Positions 1 to 12,696 of a DNA stretch of 64,000 bases are shown piece by piece. Source of the stretch: Syngnathus acus (Eukaryota > Chordata > Actinopteri > Syngnathiformes > Syngnathidae); assembly GCF_901709675.1 (NCBI RefSeq), contig NC_051087.1, forward strand, positions 5,909,001 through 5,973,000, given 5' to 3'. Each line of letters opens with the position of its first letter. Within the stretch, counting starts at the first letter, position 1. The notes under the pieces were generated by a model, which made no database searches, was not told where the DNA came from, and saw only the letters and a program-made list of their open reading frames with translations. A program made the position numbers and the translations under genes.

Positions 1-23
1 GTTGAGTGCAGTCAGTAGCACTC

Positions 24-30
24 GCACACA

Positions 31-86
<56 letters not shown>
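24..86. repeat. (CA)n microsatellite
   Basis: A nearly pure run of CA dinucleotides. It produces spurious His-Thr open frames on both strands, which are not genes. Confidence 0.95.
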
Positions 87-88
<2 letters not shown>

Positions 89-3000
89 CATCCATATACG
101 CTATGGCAATGGTTGCCTTGCAGATCTTCCATGCACTTTTTTTTCTTCCTTTACGCACCTGCTCAGATTCCCACCTCCCACGCGTACACATAAACATGAT
201 TTAAATACACACACACAGCACACCAAACAAGCTTATCTCCTATGAGAGCAGTATGTATGTTTTCTGTGTGGTATATTGAATAAAAGTGAGAAAAAAATGG
301 GAAAGAATCTTTGCACAAGTTCCTCCAGTTGCTTTTTTCCCACCTCGCTATCAGCATTTGTTTTTACTTGCTCCCTTGTCTTATCCTCTTTACTTCTGAG
401 CATCCTATTTCCAGCTCCCTTACTTGCCTTTTCCACTTCACCGTCTCTTCCTTGCCCTCCATACATCCTGTTACAACCAGGAAAGAGTTTCTCATCGGAA
501 AAATCCAAATTTAGCCCCTTCTTCTTCCTCCATTCCCATGCAGGACCAGAACCTTTCCGCAGCCTCCCGCTCGCAAGTGCTGAAACGGCTTTAGAACTGC
601 ATGCTAGCCTCCATGTTTGCCTCCCCCGTCTGCCAAACACTTAGATTTTCTCCATTTCCGCTGCCAGAACACTTTGTCCTACTTTCCCAGTGCACAACTC
701 TTATAGAGATGATTTGAAAATGTATGAGTGCACAAACGAACAGACATTCCAATGTCTGCGTATGTGCCGATGGAGGCACGCTGAGTTGACATTGCATTTC
801 TTTTGTTGGCGGGAGATCACTCACAGGAAGTCGCTTTGTTTCTTGATTCTAAGGCAAACCTTCTGACAGTGATGTGACTGTGGCTTTTTTTTTGTGATCT
901 TTGTAATCATGAGTCAATCATTTTACAGTCTCCTGACACTTTATTAAGAATTTTGTGGATAGGCCAAATGCTATGAAATGTAATATTGACCTATATTTTT
1001 TGGCACACCGCATCAATTTTATTATTATGTTTAATCTTGCTAACTAATGTCCAACTAAACAAATATTAAAACAATAAAAACATTGGCTTTTTGTTTTGTG
1101 CTTGGTGGATGGGATAATATTGTCATTTGAAATGTGACAGAGAAGTTTGAAAAAAAATCTATCCATCATTTTCTGCAGTGGTTCTTCTCATTAGGGTTGC
1201 AAAAAAAACAAACTGCTCTAATCCCAAACTAGCAAATACTATCAGTTCCACGCCCAGGAATTTTCTGTGACCAGTTTCTTTTTCCCCCCCAAGCATTTCA
1301 ACACATCACTACAGTAGTTCATGTTATCAACCGTGGTATAAAACTGTTTATTTCAAAATGAGCCTCATCCATCAAGTAAACGTAATTTGTGATAGCTGTC
1401 ACAATTCACCTAAGGATCGTCGAATCAAGGGCTCATTCATGAAGACGATACCGCTGCTCATTCTTCGCTTTAAACTGATTCAGTGGGGGGGAGTACTAGG
1501 CGTTTAGCTGCCGTGGGGTCGTTATCAAGGTCACCGCTATAGCTTGCTTCATTAGTTCTCCCGACCGATGTAATGGCAGCCTTGAGAGAATCGTTTCACT
1601 CACCTGAGGCAAAGAGGAAATGACAGCTGTTGGAGTTTTGGGAGTCTCGAGGGGCCCAAAAATCTCCTAGGGCTGGGATGAAAGAACATCGCTGTAGGTG
1701 GGGGAGATAAGTGGTGTCCTAGACCTCCTTTGTTGTTTCCTTTTTTGTCTCTTCGGTCTGCCCTTTCTCTCTAAACTTGTCTGCAATTTAGGACTTTTGG
1801 AACCAAACTAAAGTCTAGAACTTATGTAGCCTATTGTTAGGCATACGCAGCATGACTGGATGGCCTAAAGATTTTCTAAATCTTCCATCCATCAAAACTG
1901 GGCCTGTTACAGAAGCGGGTAGCGATCAGGTTTTTGACATGTTGTGTAGCGGTAAACAGAAATAATGGATGCCTGGTGTCATGCAGTGCGACAGATTTGC
2001 TTCCCATCTCGACACTATCTGTCACATTCTTAGTGAGGCTGCAGCATACTAGGTTTTTCAGTGTAGGAGCTGACACAATAATTGTTGGGGACCAAAACAT
2101 AGGGGCTGGAAATACAAATAAAAAGAAGGAAAAATAAACAAGATCCTCATTTAAATTCCTACTTGGGAAACCAGCTTAACAATTGTGTGTTGATTTGACC
2201 CAGTCAGACAGGTATTCATGTATTATTGTAGATTGTTGTCTTGCAGTTTGCACTGCAGTAATGTAAAACTTCACTTCGGTATATGAGATTAGATGTTACA
2301 CTGGATTTTGTGACTAATAAAGCAAGGACAAAATGATTGCTGTTCTCCTATATTGATTGAAAGGCAACATTAAAGTCAGTCAAAGAAATTGTTTATCGTT
2401 GAGTTTTAATTATTAATTGAAAAGGCAATTGAACAAATTTAAGGAACTGGATTTTAAAGACCTGCTGGCATGCAGGTCGTGGCTCTCGACCATAATTGCC
2501 CAATTTACTTTTCTTAGTCCCAACAACAACTTGAAGATTTAGAAATACTCAATCAAAATCTGACAAACAAATGCCATAATCCAAATGACATTTCTAGCAT
2601 ATTCTATCATATTTTCAAATACTAGCACTGGGTTGATGTTATCTTAAAACTGAATTTCTACAAATATCACCACAAAGATTTTTATCTAGATATTTTTCCC
2701 AAATATATATAAACTTAATTACTTTTTACTTTGAGTTGTGTAAAATTGTTAAGTGACTCTCATTCCAGATCACAGCCAGGAAACAAGCTTGACCATATAA
2801 AGGAAGAAAACGAGTATTCCGCTTTTCAGATCTGCCCTCGGGTGGAGAAGATAATTGCAGTGTGACAACTTAGCCATGTGACAACAAGCCTCGGTCTCCC
2901 CTACCTAATGTGGTTGGTAATTGTGTGATTAGAATTACCCACACAGACAAATAGCAAAGACATATCGGAAACAACACTTCATTAACCCGCCCAAACCTGT

Positions 3001-4439
3001 GACTTCTACACATCAATTTTTTTTTCTAAATTCCGACTCCCTTTTGATTAATCATATTCTACAGAAATTAAATACAGTATTTGTTGAATTGGTCAAAATA
3101 AGACAAAAACAACCACCTGCTTGTTCTGTTTGCAACCTTGGATGCGAATGATGCAATCAAAAAAGGTGCTGTGACCTTAGTCAGCCCTCGTGCAGAAGAA
3201 GAACAATATCAGCAGTCTCGAAACACACCTGAACCCTCAAACACACACACACACTCACACCCTCAGCGACTCACTGATAAATTACGTATGCAATAGTGGA
3301 GAGAGAGAAACCTGCTTTGTGTTTATTCATCCCACAATACTGCAGTAGCATAAAGAAATGGCTTTCCAACATCCCCACACCTGACCTTCAGCGTTATTAA
3401 GGAGCCTACTTTATTCCTGACACTCTGGCTCTCCTTACCCAAAGAAAGCAATTCATCCATTTTCCAATAACTTATCCCTCTAGGCAATTACGTCTGTTCT
3501 TTTGCCACCTCTCTGCTTCTCAATAAAGTGTTCATAAATGGGGGGATCAAAGATCTGAATCAAGGAAGTGAGCCTGAAAAGATTGCTAGGAGTGTGAGGA
3601 AATGAAAGATTGTGCGTGTGTGTGTATGTGCGTGTGTGTGTGTGTGCGCCTCTGAGAGACCAAAAGAGAGTGAGAAATAGCTCCGTTAGAAGAAGTGTGA
3701 AGATAGCAAGAGTGACATTCACACAAAAAAAAGGAAGGGTTAAAAGAAAAGCGAGTGGTTGCAAGAAGTTGTGAATTTGATGCACAGGCTCAGCTGGTTC
3801 TGGGATTGTCACTGGAACGCTTGTAGTCGTCGAAAAAAAACAAAAACAAATTGCACCAGCTGCAGTCTAAGTGTTCTCTATCATGTCCCTTATTCAGACA
3901 GTGGCTTTACGATACGCAATGAGATTCACAATGTTGTAATCAACCGGTTATTTATTCTGCATTATATTGTAGTCGATGTCTGCTGTTTCAAATGTCTCAA
4001 TTATCTATGAAACCAACAAAAATCTACTCGAGTGAAATAAACCAAGCACACCTGTTCAAATTCCTCATCAAATACCCCAGTGAGAGTTTTTTTTTTTTTT
4101 TTTCCTCTGCGTCTTGTTTTCAGGACAATAATTAACTACTATATCAGATCAGCATAAGATAAAAGAAGTCGTTCTGTGTGGGCATACGAGATGTTCACTC
4201 ACAGTTTGTTGTGTATGCGTGTTTCCATAGTGATGGTGTGAGTAGAAAAAAAGAAATGTGTGACTAACCCCAAGTCGTTTGAAAGAACAAAGAGATCACA
4301 ACAGCTCCCAACCGGTATTTAAAGAAAGGATTTTGCATTTGCATACACTGATAAAAAACAAAAAAATCAAGAAACAAAATGATCTTTTAAGTGATGGCAT
4401 TGGAAATGTTAGTGGAAGAATCATTCCAATCATTTTGAG
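87..4439. other. Intergenic, no gene recognised
   Basis: AT-rich DNA without a splice-bounded open frame that I could recognise. It holds a short decayed dispersed-repeat piece near 1158-1200 (the motif tccatcattttctg followed by a gggttgc end), a similar weaker piece near 3450-3490, a short TG run at 3615-3648 and a poly-T run near 4088-4103. The small open frames at 233-644 lie in pyrimidine-rich DNA and look non-coding. Confidence 0.6.
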
Positions 4440-4694
4440 CAGGGGTGTCAAACTCATTTTTGTCACGGGCCGCATCGTAGTCATAGTTTTCCTCGGAGGG
4501 CCATGACGATTGTCAACGTTTTCTGAAAACTGTTCAAATATTTTAAAAAGACAAATGGCAAGCAATATTTCTATTTTTCTTAAAAGTCAAGACAATTTGT
4601 AATTTAAGTAATTCCACAAATCTGTCTTCGCGGGCCACAGAAAATAATATGGCGGGCCGCATCTGGCCCCCAGGCCTTGAGTTTGACCCCTATG
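4440..4694 (+). mobile_element. Non-autonomous hAT-type element, family A copy 1
   Basis: It begins with caggggtgtcaaactc and ends with the inverted form gagtttgacccctatg. Typical inner blocks cgggccgcat and catctggcccccaggcc lie near the two ends. It is about 255 bp long, has no transposase frame, and is the same family as the copies at 53674 and 60617. The right end has lost two bases and the flanking 8-mers match only partly (attttgag and atgtggaa), so this target-site duplication is weak. Confidence 0.75.
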
Positions 4695-5134
4695 ATGTGG
4701 AAGTATCCCAGAATGACATAACAACCATGTTTTGTTTGATTGAACTGATCCCAAGTGTATGACAATATGATGTTGGAGTTCATGTGCCTCAGTTCAGGGT
4801 TAACTTAGTCAGTGTTCACATGACCTGCCTTCTGGAATACCCTCTGCTTGGCCGCAACCGTTTTCTGTGCAACATGGGAGTTTGATATAATCTCTCTGTG
4901 GGTATTTGTATTGTGATGGATATTCATTGGAATGCAGTCTGACAGAGAATGTTTAGGAGGGGGCAGGCAGGGAGAAAAGACAACAGTATAAAATGTAGAT
5001 GACAATAGCAATGTTATCACGTTTGCCTTAAAAAAATAAAAAAACGTAGTTACTTTACTGATTACTTGAATTTAGTACAAAATTACCAGAATATAAAAGT
5101 CAAACTTTTTTAATTACATTCAGCATTTGACATA
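4695..5134. other. Short intergenic spacer
   Basis: No gene or repeat recognised between two transposon copies. Confidence 0.5.
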
Positions 5135-5377
5135 CCGTATTTTCCGCATTATAAGGCGCACCGGATTATAAGGCGCACAGTTCAATGAATGGCCCATTTT
5201 AAAACTTTGTCCATATATAAGATATATACATTTGGCCCGCGGGCCGGACTTTGGACACGCCTGCTGTAGTGGCTCAATATTGGTCCATATATAAGGCGCA
5301 CTGGATTATAAGGCGCACTGTCAGCTTTTGAGAAAATTGGAGGTTTTTAGGTGCGCCTTATAGTGCGGAAAATGCGG
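5135..5377. mobile_element. TA-flanked MITE with long terminal inverted repeats
   Basis: The ends are inverted repeats of about 27 bp, beginning ccgtattttccgc and ending gcggaaaatgcgg, with the inner block ataaggcgcac repeated on both arms. TA lies on both outer sides, which fits a Tc1/mariner-type target site. The middle (about 5232-5266) contains ggcccgcgggcc followed by ggacacgcctg, which resembles the end of a different hAT element, so the copy may carry a nested fragment. There is no coding capacity. Confidence 0.75.
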
Positions 5378-8106
5378 TACATAAAAATTACAATCATGGA
5401 GTCATGCCATGGGCAGAGTGACTACCCACATCCCATCCCTTTACTTTGATTACCAGGTCCCCGACTGGCAGTCTTTGTGCCTGTGTCATGTTGGATAATC
5501 GTTTAACTTCTTTTTTTTTTTTTAATTGATGTCTTATTGTGCACTGCCCGTGTTGTGGCACCTGTGTTGTAGAAGCTTTGAAACCCCGTCCAGCATGAGG
5601 TCTTTTGGTTATCCTGTCTCAATGCCAGCTCCACATGACTCACAGTGGGAATACGGTATCATGGCTACAACCACAGTAGGAGGGTGGCTTTGAGATACAG
5701 TGCAAACGGTTAATACTTAGTGACAAATTAACAGCACGCTCAGGTCGTGAAGGCTCAGAGACAATGTATCTGAGGCGCTTTCTGGTATTTATTTTCTGGT
5801 TTACCCCCCAAAAAAAAGATAAATACCAATGATAGCTCATGTGGCAATTTATAGCTGTTGTCACAGCACCCTTAAAAAAAAAAAGAGACATGCATTTTAA
5901 GTGTTTCTTCCTGATGAATATTTTTTCATTAATTAGCTAGTCGTGATTTATTCCCCATCTGAGTGTCTCACTGTTCATTTTGTAGAAATCAACACTGCTT
6001 GTTTGTGGGTGTCTCCAGGGAGACTAATAATAGCCACAACTAATAAAAGTCTGTCCGTGCAGCCATCTTGATCTGTCTGTCCGTCCGTCTCTTGATCTGT
6101 CCTCATTTCTATCAGTCTATCCATCCATTCATCCATCCATCCTCTTTGTTGATCATCCTGTATGATTGTCTGAATCTGTCAATCTTTGCTTGCCTCTATA
6201 TTCAGTCAGTCTGTCCATTCATATGTTTTATGTCTCAATCTGTCTCTCCCATCCAGTGAGTGATCCAAACATGCAGTTATCATCAACATTTCTCTTATGT
6301 GTCCTTCAAGCATATTTCCCTCAAATCTTTAAACTTCTGCTGTCTCTCTCCATCTTTTCATCTACAGGTATAGCTTGGTCCATCTGTTCATCCTTCTATA
6401 GGTTTTTATTTATCTTTTCCGTCTTAATTTGCAGCTCCTGATCTGTCTGTCCTTCCTTCCATGCACAATGTATATGTCTCTTATAAAATACATTCATTTT
6501 TTCTGTTTACAATAATTATTTTTAAGATATGGCAAATTTTTATTACAGTTTTTTTTTTTGTTACTTTAGTGAATAGGAATAAGGGTCACTAATTAAAGTT
6601 GTTGCTAAGTGAAATTACCTAGCGTGGCACCATTAAATCACCTCAAAACTTCAAAATAACTAAAGGACATCCTTCTTCCTTGATGGAATAAGATACACAT
6701 GCATCAATACTCAAATACAATTTTCCTAAGTGCAGCAATTCATAAGTTCTATCAAGCTTGGGCTTTTTCCGGGGAGTTTTTGCCATTTCAGGCGCTTGCA
6801 AACACAAACACACTAACGTTCATGTTTCCTCCACTCTCTTCCTGTGATGCTCAAGTGTCATATGATTGCTGTCACTGAGCTGGATTGATATTTCAAGGCC
6901 TGTATCTGAGCATTAGCACAAGTGCTCATCTGCTCGGCATGCAGGTTCTCGCACTCTCACAGTTATAAGGGTGACGCAGCAGTGAAGGAGTTGTTGATGC
7001 GTTAGCTTCACATGTTCACGTATGAGCCGAGTGAAAGCGGCCTCCTGAGTGCTCACTTGACGGAGCTCTGCTCTCCCTGGCCAACTTTAGACCATCCGTC
7101 CAAGGAGGTTTGACGGTGGCGGTGTGCCTGCAGTTCTTTATAAATATACTTAGTGGACTGGAGGAAAACAGCGTCGTCTTCCGCTATGTGAAGGACTATC
7201 AGTGTGGCGTACTTACTGGAAATGGAATAAGAGCAGCTGCTGCGATTTGCTCCGAATCACGCCAGCTGTGTTCACGCCCTCAACGGAGCAAAACACACAG
7301 AAGTTATCACCAAAAAATAAATTAAGAAATAGTATTCACTTTAGAGTCTTTAACTGATGTGATTTATTCTTTTCTGTTCTCAAGTTATTTTCTATTCAAG
7401 CTGTAGTCTTGAAAATATTGATTTAAAAATGGTGATACTGCACCTTAAATATTTCATATTGAATCATAAATGCAAACAGGCAGATAGAGACGGAATAACT
7501 TTATTATGTCCTTTGGGGACGGTCTTTAATTCACCATATTGTCCAAACCCAAACAAAAGGTTGCCTTATTATTGGAACAGATGAATGGGATAGAAAGTGA
7601 AATATTGTGCCAGAAAGAAGCTCATTATTCAAATGGTTTTCCATTTTGGTCTGGGAATCACTTATGAGAATAGAAGAGGATTATGAAAGAGGTTGAGAAA
7701 GTAACGGCTGCCAACTAATATCAGGGGAATCCCTGAATAAATGAAGCACACAAACACAAAGTGACCCTCCAAGTTCCCATGACATCTGCTACCACACAGC
7801 CCAGCTGGTCAAAGCTAAAATGATCCAACCTCAGCAGAGGAATAAATGATTTTGAATTGACTCAGAACAATACAAGTCCTTTTTGCAAACGTATTTCAAC
7901 AGATTGATAAAGCAAGGCCAACCTCTCTCTTATTATTAGTGATGCAACTAAAGTGTGTGGGAGATTTATCTAATATTGGTGAGAACTGTCAGTATACTGA
8001 GCCTATTGACTGCAAATAAAATAAAATAAAGAAGCAGATTTTTGGAGTTAGAAACTTAGAAAAGGAAGGAAATACTTTTGCCAAGTGCTCGCTTTATACA
8101 AATGAT
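5378..8106. other. Intergenic, no gene recognised
   Basis: Low-complexity TC-rich DNA around 6060-6260 (imperfect tctg/tcca units) produces small open frames. I saw no exon, RNA gene or complete transposon. Confidence 0.55.
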
Positions 8107-8213
8107 TACCTTATTTTTCGGAGTACAAGTCGCTTTTTTTTCATAGTTTGGGTGGGGGCGCGACTTATCCTCAGGAGCGACTTATATGTGAAATTATTCA
8201 CAAATGTCGTTTT
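8107..8213 (+). mobile_element. 5' fragment of a dispersed DNA repeat
   Basis: The segment has the motif order tatttttcggagtacaagtcgc, then gtttgggtgggggcgcgactt, then aggagcgacttatatgtg. I recognise this as the left part of a common fish repeat whose ends read as inverted cggactataagtcgc blocks. No matching right end is present, so this is a truncated copy. Confidence 0.5.
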
Positions 8214-8243
8214 TCTTGGTTAATGGGGCTTTATCTCTAGTTT

Positions 8244-8323
8244 GGATGGATGGATGGATGGATGGATGGATGGATGGATGGATGGATGGATGGATGGATG
8301 GATGGATGGATGGATGGATGGAT
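8244..8323. repeat. (GGAT)20 microsatellite
   Basis: Twenty uninterrupted GGAT units. The Ile-His-Pro-Ser repeat frame on the minus strand is a by-product. Confidence 0.97.
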
Positions 8324-11300
8324 CTTCGTAACACAACATCACTTTGGCTTTAGAGATTTTACGCGTCCGATTCATCGGTGACATGCTACTTGTATTGAAT
8401 AATGAAATTTGAAGCTGTTTTAGCAAAATTAATGAATAAAACGAGGGATTGTGATTCTCAATGAACTAATCATTAAAACATTTGTAGTTCATTACAACTT
8501 GTAAATTCACGCTTTCTAGGTTAGCATTGCCAATGTTTTATTATCATAATATATCCCAATTAGGGATGATAGTGATAACTGGAACGCGACACTTATAGCT
8601 ACAGTTGAAACAGATCTCTTGTGTTGCAAGTTATCCCCTTGAGTTTTTTTTAACAATGCAACCCGTTTTAGTTTACTTTGCATATTTGCACTCCCAGTAC
8701 AGTAATTTGGCAGTTGTGCAACAGTAGTGGGAGTTTTGTTGCTCTAATAATGACAATATTTTTGCCGCGTTCCTATGATTTCAAACACCATTAGTAGAGG
8801 TTCTAGTCATGAGTAAGACAACCCGTTGAGTTATCGTTGTCATAGAAACCAATTTCCGAAACCTCTCTCGCTCTTTTCGCCTTTATTTGCGCAAACCTCC
8901 CACCCTAGCGTCTGTGGTCTCCACACCTCCTGCGGTGTTGGCTGTAAATATGCTACTTTTTATTGCTGCATTTCAAAAGTACAAAAATCCTTATTTTCTA
9001 CGCGGTCATTATCGAAAAGTGCTGTTTATCGTGGAGTATGTGGATGAAGTTTTGAGAAAAACATATTTTGGCGGCATAATCAATATTTTATTATAGGCTA
9101 CCTTTGTGTTTGGACAGCATAATCGTCAGTGTTTGTAACTCAAATAATAACTTGTCAAAAAAAAATCAGGCTCAGAGAGCAGTGAGAGAAATAGAGCGAG
9201 AGAGGAGATAGCCGACAAAGAATACATCAAGCATGGCTTGTTTGCTGTTGTGCATTGTTTTATGTTTTCTTCTGTCTCAGCTGGCAGAAAAAATGGATTT
9301 GTTGCTGAAAATCTCCCATGGAAAATAAAAAACAAATAAATATTAGTATCATGAAGCAATGCTTGACACATGCTGTTTTCTGTTTCATTTGGCAATGATG
9401 GTCAACAATTCTCAAGCGAAAATTGAGGATTTGGATCTCATTTAGGTGAATAAGAAAGGCCCAACTGGTGACAGACTGTAGGCGGACAAACCGAGGCTGG
9501 ATGCGGCGCCTTGATTTTTTTTCTTTTGTTTTTCACACATACAGTATTATTCACATGGGCAAGGAATAGATTTTAATCATAAAATATGGATTTCTGAATA
9601 TTTTTAAGCCTTGTATTTAACTATCAGTGGATTGAACTTTTGTTTAAAAGTTGATAATGAACTTTTACAGGAAATAGAAATTAAAAATAAATTATGATGA
9701 TTTACTTCGCAAGCAATATAAAGATTCATCATTTCTGTTGTTGCTTTTCAAAAGAAAATCTAACTTTCATGAACTGCACTCTGCACTCTCCCTATTAAAG
9801 ATGCACTGATAGAATCGGGAATAGAATGCAGAGAAGAAACACTGGCCATAAGTGCACAGCCACACAGATGAATACACACTCCACATCACTGTGTCGATGT
9901 GTTTGAAGTGTTTAATGTTGCAGATTAACGTCACGCACACATGCGCACACGCACCCTGTATTGGCCCACAATATGGCCCCACTCCTCAGGAGTTGGCCCA
10001 TCTGTGACATTTCGAAAGGGCAAGAGAAACATCACATGCACACACATAGGCATGCACACACTCACCCGGTTTTGACCTCTGCGCCATCAGGTGTCAGCAT
10101 GACAACCCCCCCCCCATACAAAACCTCAATACCGAGATTAACATCAGGAACCGGGATTAAATGGCACCCATAGGGTTTGGACACTCCAGAATCATTTTCA
10201 CTGAACAGTGCGATAGTGACACAGCACCACATGGAGACACGTACAAATTTAACACTCATGTGGCAACACTTTTATACATGCGCATGCAAATGACAAAAAG
10301 CCTTGGTAACTGCTGATGAATGCTACAAATGAAATTTGGAAAATAAGGAATTAAATGTGCTTTTTTGCAGTAAATTTGATAAGATCTGACATAAATTTGA
10401 CTTTTGAAACACCTTGCGGGCATGATACAACAATGGATTTTAGGTCTTACTTATTGTGCTCTAGCAATAGTAGCCAATTAGCAATAGCAATTAGCAATAG
10501 GAACCCTTGATCTAACAAAACAAATCCAAGTAATTCTATTGAGCAAAACTCCAGCTGCCAGATCGTTAAAACATGTATTTCCGTTTTTAAGTGCTCCAAT
10601 TTATCACGAAGGATTTTTGCTGTCTGTGGTTGAGTGCATTAGAAGGATGAATGAATAAAATAAAATTAATAAATTAATAAATTAATAAATAAATACTAAT
10701 TTAGCCTCTGGAAGTTGTTGATTTCCCACAAAATGTGCTCACACATCTCTATTTTTATTCTGGCTTTATGTTCAAGAAGACCTAATTTTTTCCACTTCAT
10801 ATCTGTGCTTGCACTTGTATCCCAATTTTTTACCTTCAAGATACTCCAAATATTTCAATGCTGTCCAAACGTGCCTACTAAGGACACTAACATGGCCACA
10901 GGGTCAGGATTGAGCCAACAACCTTCAGGTTGGGCAACGATCCAAGCCGTCCCATAAACACCATAATTATTTTGTTTGTCATTTTTCAAATTCAGACCTC
11001 CTCGGATACTCTGTCTGCTACAAAGAATGTTGAGAATACTTGTGAAAAAGTGTCTGTGCAATGAAACACTCCCAGCACTGCACTTAGTGCCTATGCTGTC
11101 TTACATAACGATGCCTCACCAGCCACCTCACACCTTGCCCTGGAATCCACAAGAGGCGTCACTTCCCCACTTCTAAATCGTCCAATTTAGCCAGAGCTCG
11201 CCACCTTTGGATTATGATAGCACATCAGGCCTTTTACGCCTCCTCCATAAAACATGTCTCTTGTTGTGATCCGTTTTACTCTTATTGAACGAATGAAACC

Positions 11301-11766
11301 GGGATGATACTCTGCTGCAGACAGGCAATGCTTTTATCCAGGAAGGTTAGCAGAGGAGTTGCTGCTCTGAGACCTGGGCCAGTCGAGCAGATTGGCCTGT
11401 GTGGTTATTTTTTTTCTTTTTTTAAAAACGCCTCTGTCCGTCTGTCTGAGTGGCTGCTGCTCCTCAGCGACCTGTGTGACTCACTTGCTTTGCTGCAGCT
11501 GATTGTAATGCTGTGCTACTGCCACCCAATGGACATTGAAATTACAGTACACTCAACAATATGTAGGTACAAGAGAATAGGAATGGGTCACATTTTCCCC
11601 AGAACTAAAATAAAACCAATAAGACTCAAAACAAGAAGCATTTTATGTAATGTACTTGTATAGAGATGAGTTTGGATGTTGCACTGAACTGGTTAGCAGT
11701 AAAGAGCAATGCAATGTTTGTTTAATGAGTTAACAGCAATGATCAATACCGCTTTTTTCCTCTTTC
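8324..11766. other. Intergenic, no gene recognised
   Basis: AT-rich DNA with an ATTAATAAATA-rich stretch near 10655-10700 and short CA runs near 10030-10060. The small open frames at 8826-9096 and 11304-11663 have no recognisable homology and no convincing splice context. Confidence 0.55.
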
Positions 11767-11768
11767 TT

Positions 11769-11851
<83 letters not shown>
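11767..11851. repeat. (TCTA)n microsatellite
   Basis: About 20 uninterrupted TCTA/CTAT units. Confidence 0.96.
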
Positions 11852-12500
11852 GCGTCCACCCGAGTTTGTATTCTGTATTCATTTGGTAGAGGAATCTATA
11901 ATGACTTCCTCGTTTCCGGTTGAGGGTAAACAAAATACAGTAGTGCAAAATAGTCTGAAAATCCAGTCAATAGGGGTGTGCGGACCATTCCCTGTTGTAA
12001 AATTACATTGACCTCATGCCCTAAGTGAGGTCCATAATGAGCACTTTTCCAAGTTTGTTTTGGATAAACCTCCACGGCCTGCATAGATTCCAAGGGCCCA
12101 TGTATTACCCATTGGATATATTTGGCATGAATTAAAACGCTGACTCTGAGCCAGCTCCAGCTCATCAGTCTCTGCAGCCCGGTTCCAAGGGAGACTATTA
12201 CAGCTCACGGCTTGCGAGATATATTCATTAATAAGATATCGGCACCAGGCTCATTATTTGTATACAGCTTGCATAAAAAGCCTACACACCCATGTTCAAA
12301 CGACATTTTATTGTGCTGAGAAGAAAATGAGACCAAAATCAATCATTTCAAATCTTTTTACATCAGTAATGTAACCTAAAAGCCTCTTTGAGAAGGGAAT
12401 TAAACTAAACAGCTGAGATAATGGTGGCTGGGGATGTTGCTGTGTTCGGAGAAAACAAACTGAAATGTTCTGAAACGTGTTAAATGGTAAGCATCGTACT
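11852..12500. other. Intergenic, nothing recognised
   Basis: No exon, RNA gene or transposon end seen. Confidence 0.5.
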
Positions 12501-12696
12501 GGATGGATGGATGGATGGATGGATGGATGGACGGACGGACGGACGGACGGACGGACGGACGGACGGACGGACGGATGGATGGATGGATGGATGGATGGAT
12601 GGATGGATGGATGGATGGATGGATGGATGGATGGATGGATGGATGGATGGATGGATGGATGGATGGACGGACGGACGGACGGACGGAAGGATGGAT
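12501..12696. repeat. Block-structured GGAT/GGAC satellite (49 units)
   Basis: A 196-bp array of 4-bp units that stays in phase throughout: 7 GGAT (12501-12528), 11 GGAC (12529-12572), 23 GGAT (12573-12664), 5 GGAC (12665-12684), 1 GGAA, 2 GGAT. All frames through it are open and give Trp-Met-Asp-Gly or Thr-Asp-Gly-Arg peptides, which are artefacts. Confidence 0.96.

Noticed and set aside
2-245. His-Thr-rich open frames
   Set aside because: By-product of the CA microsatellite.
8244-12696. Regularly spaced repeats as a CRISPR-like array
   Set aside because: They are uninterrupted tetranucleotide satellites without spacers in a vertebrate genome.
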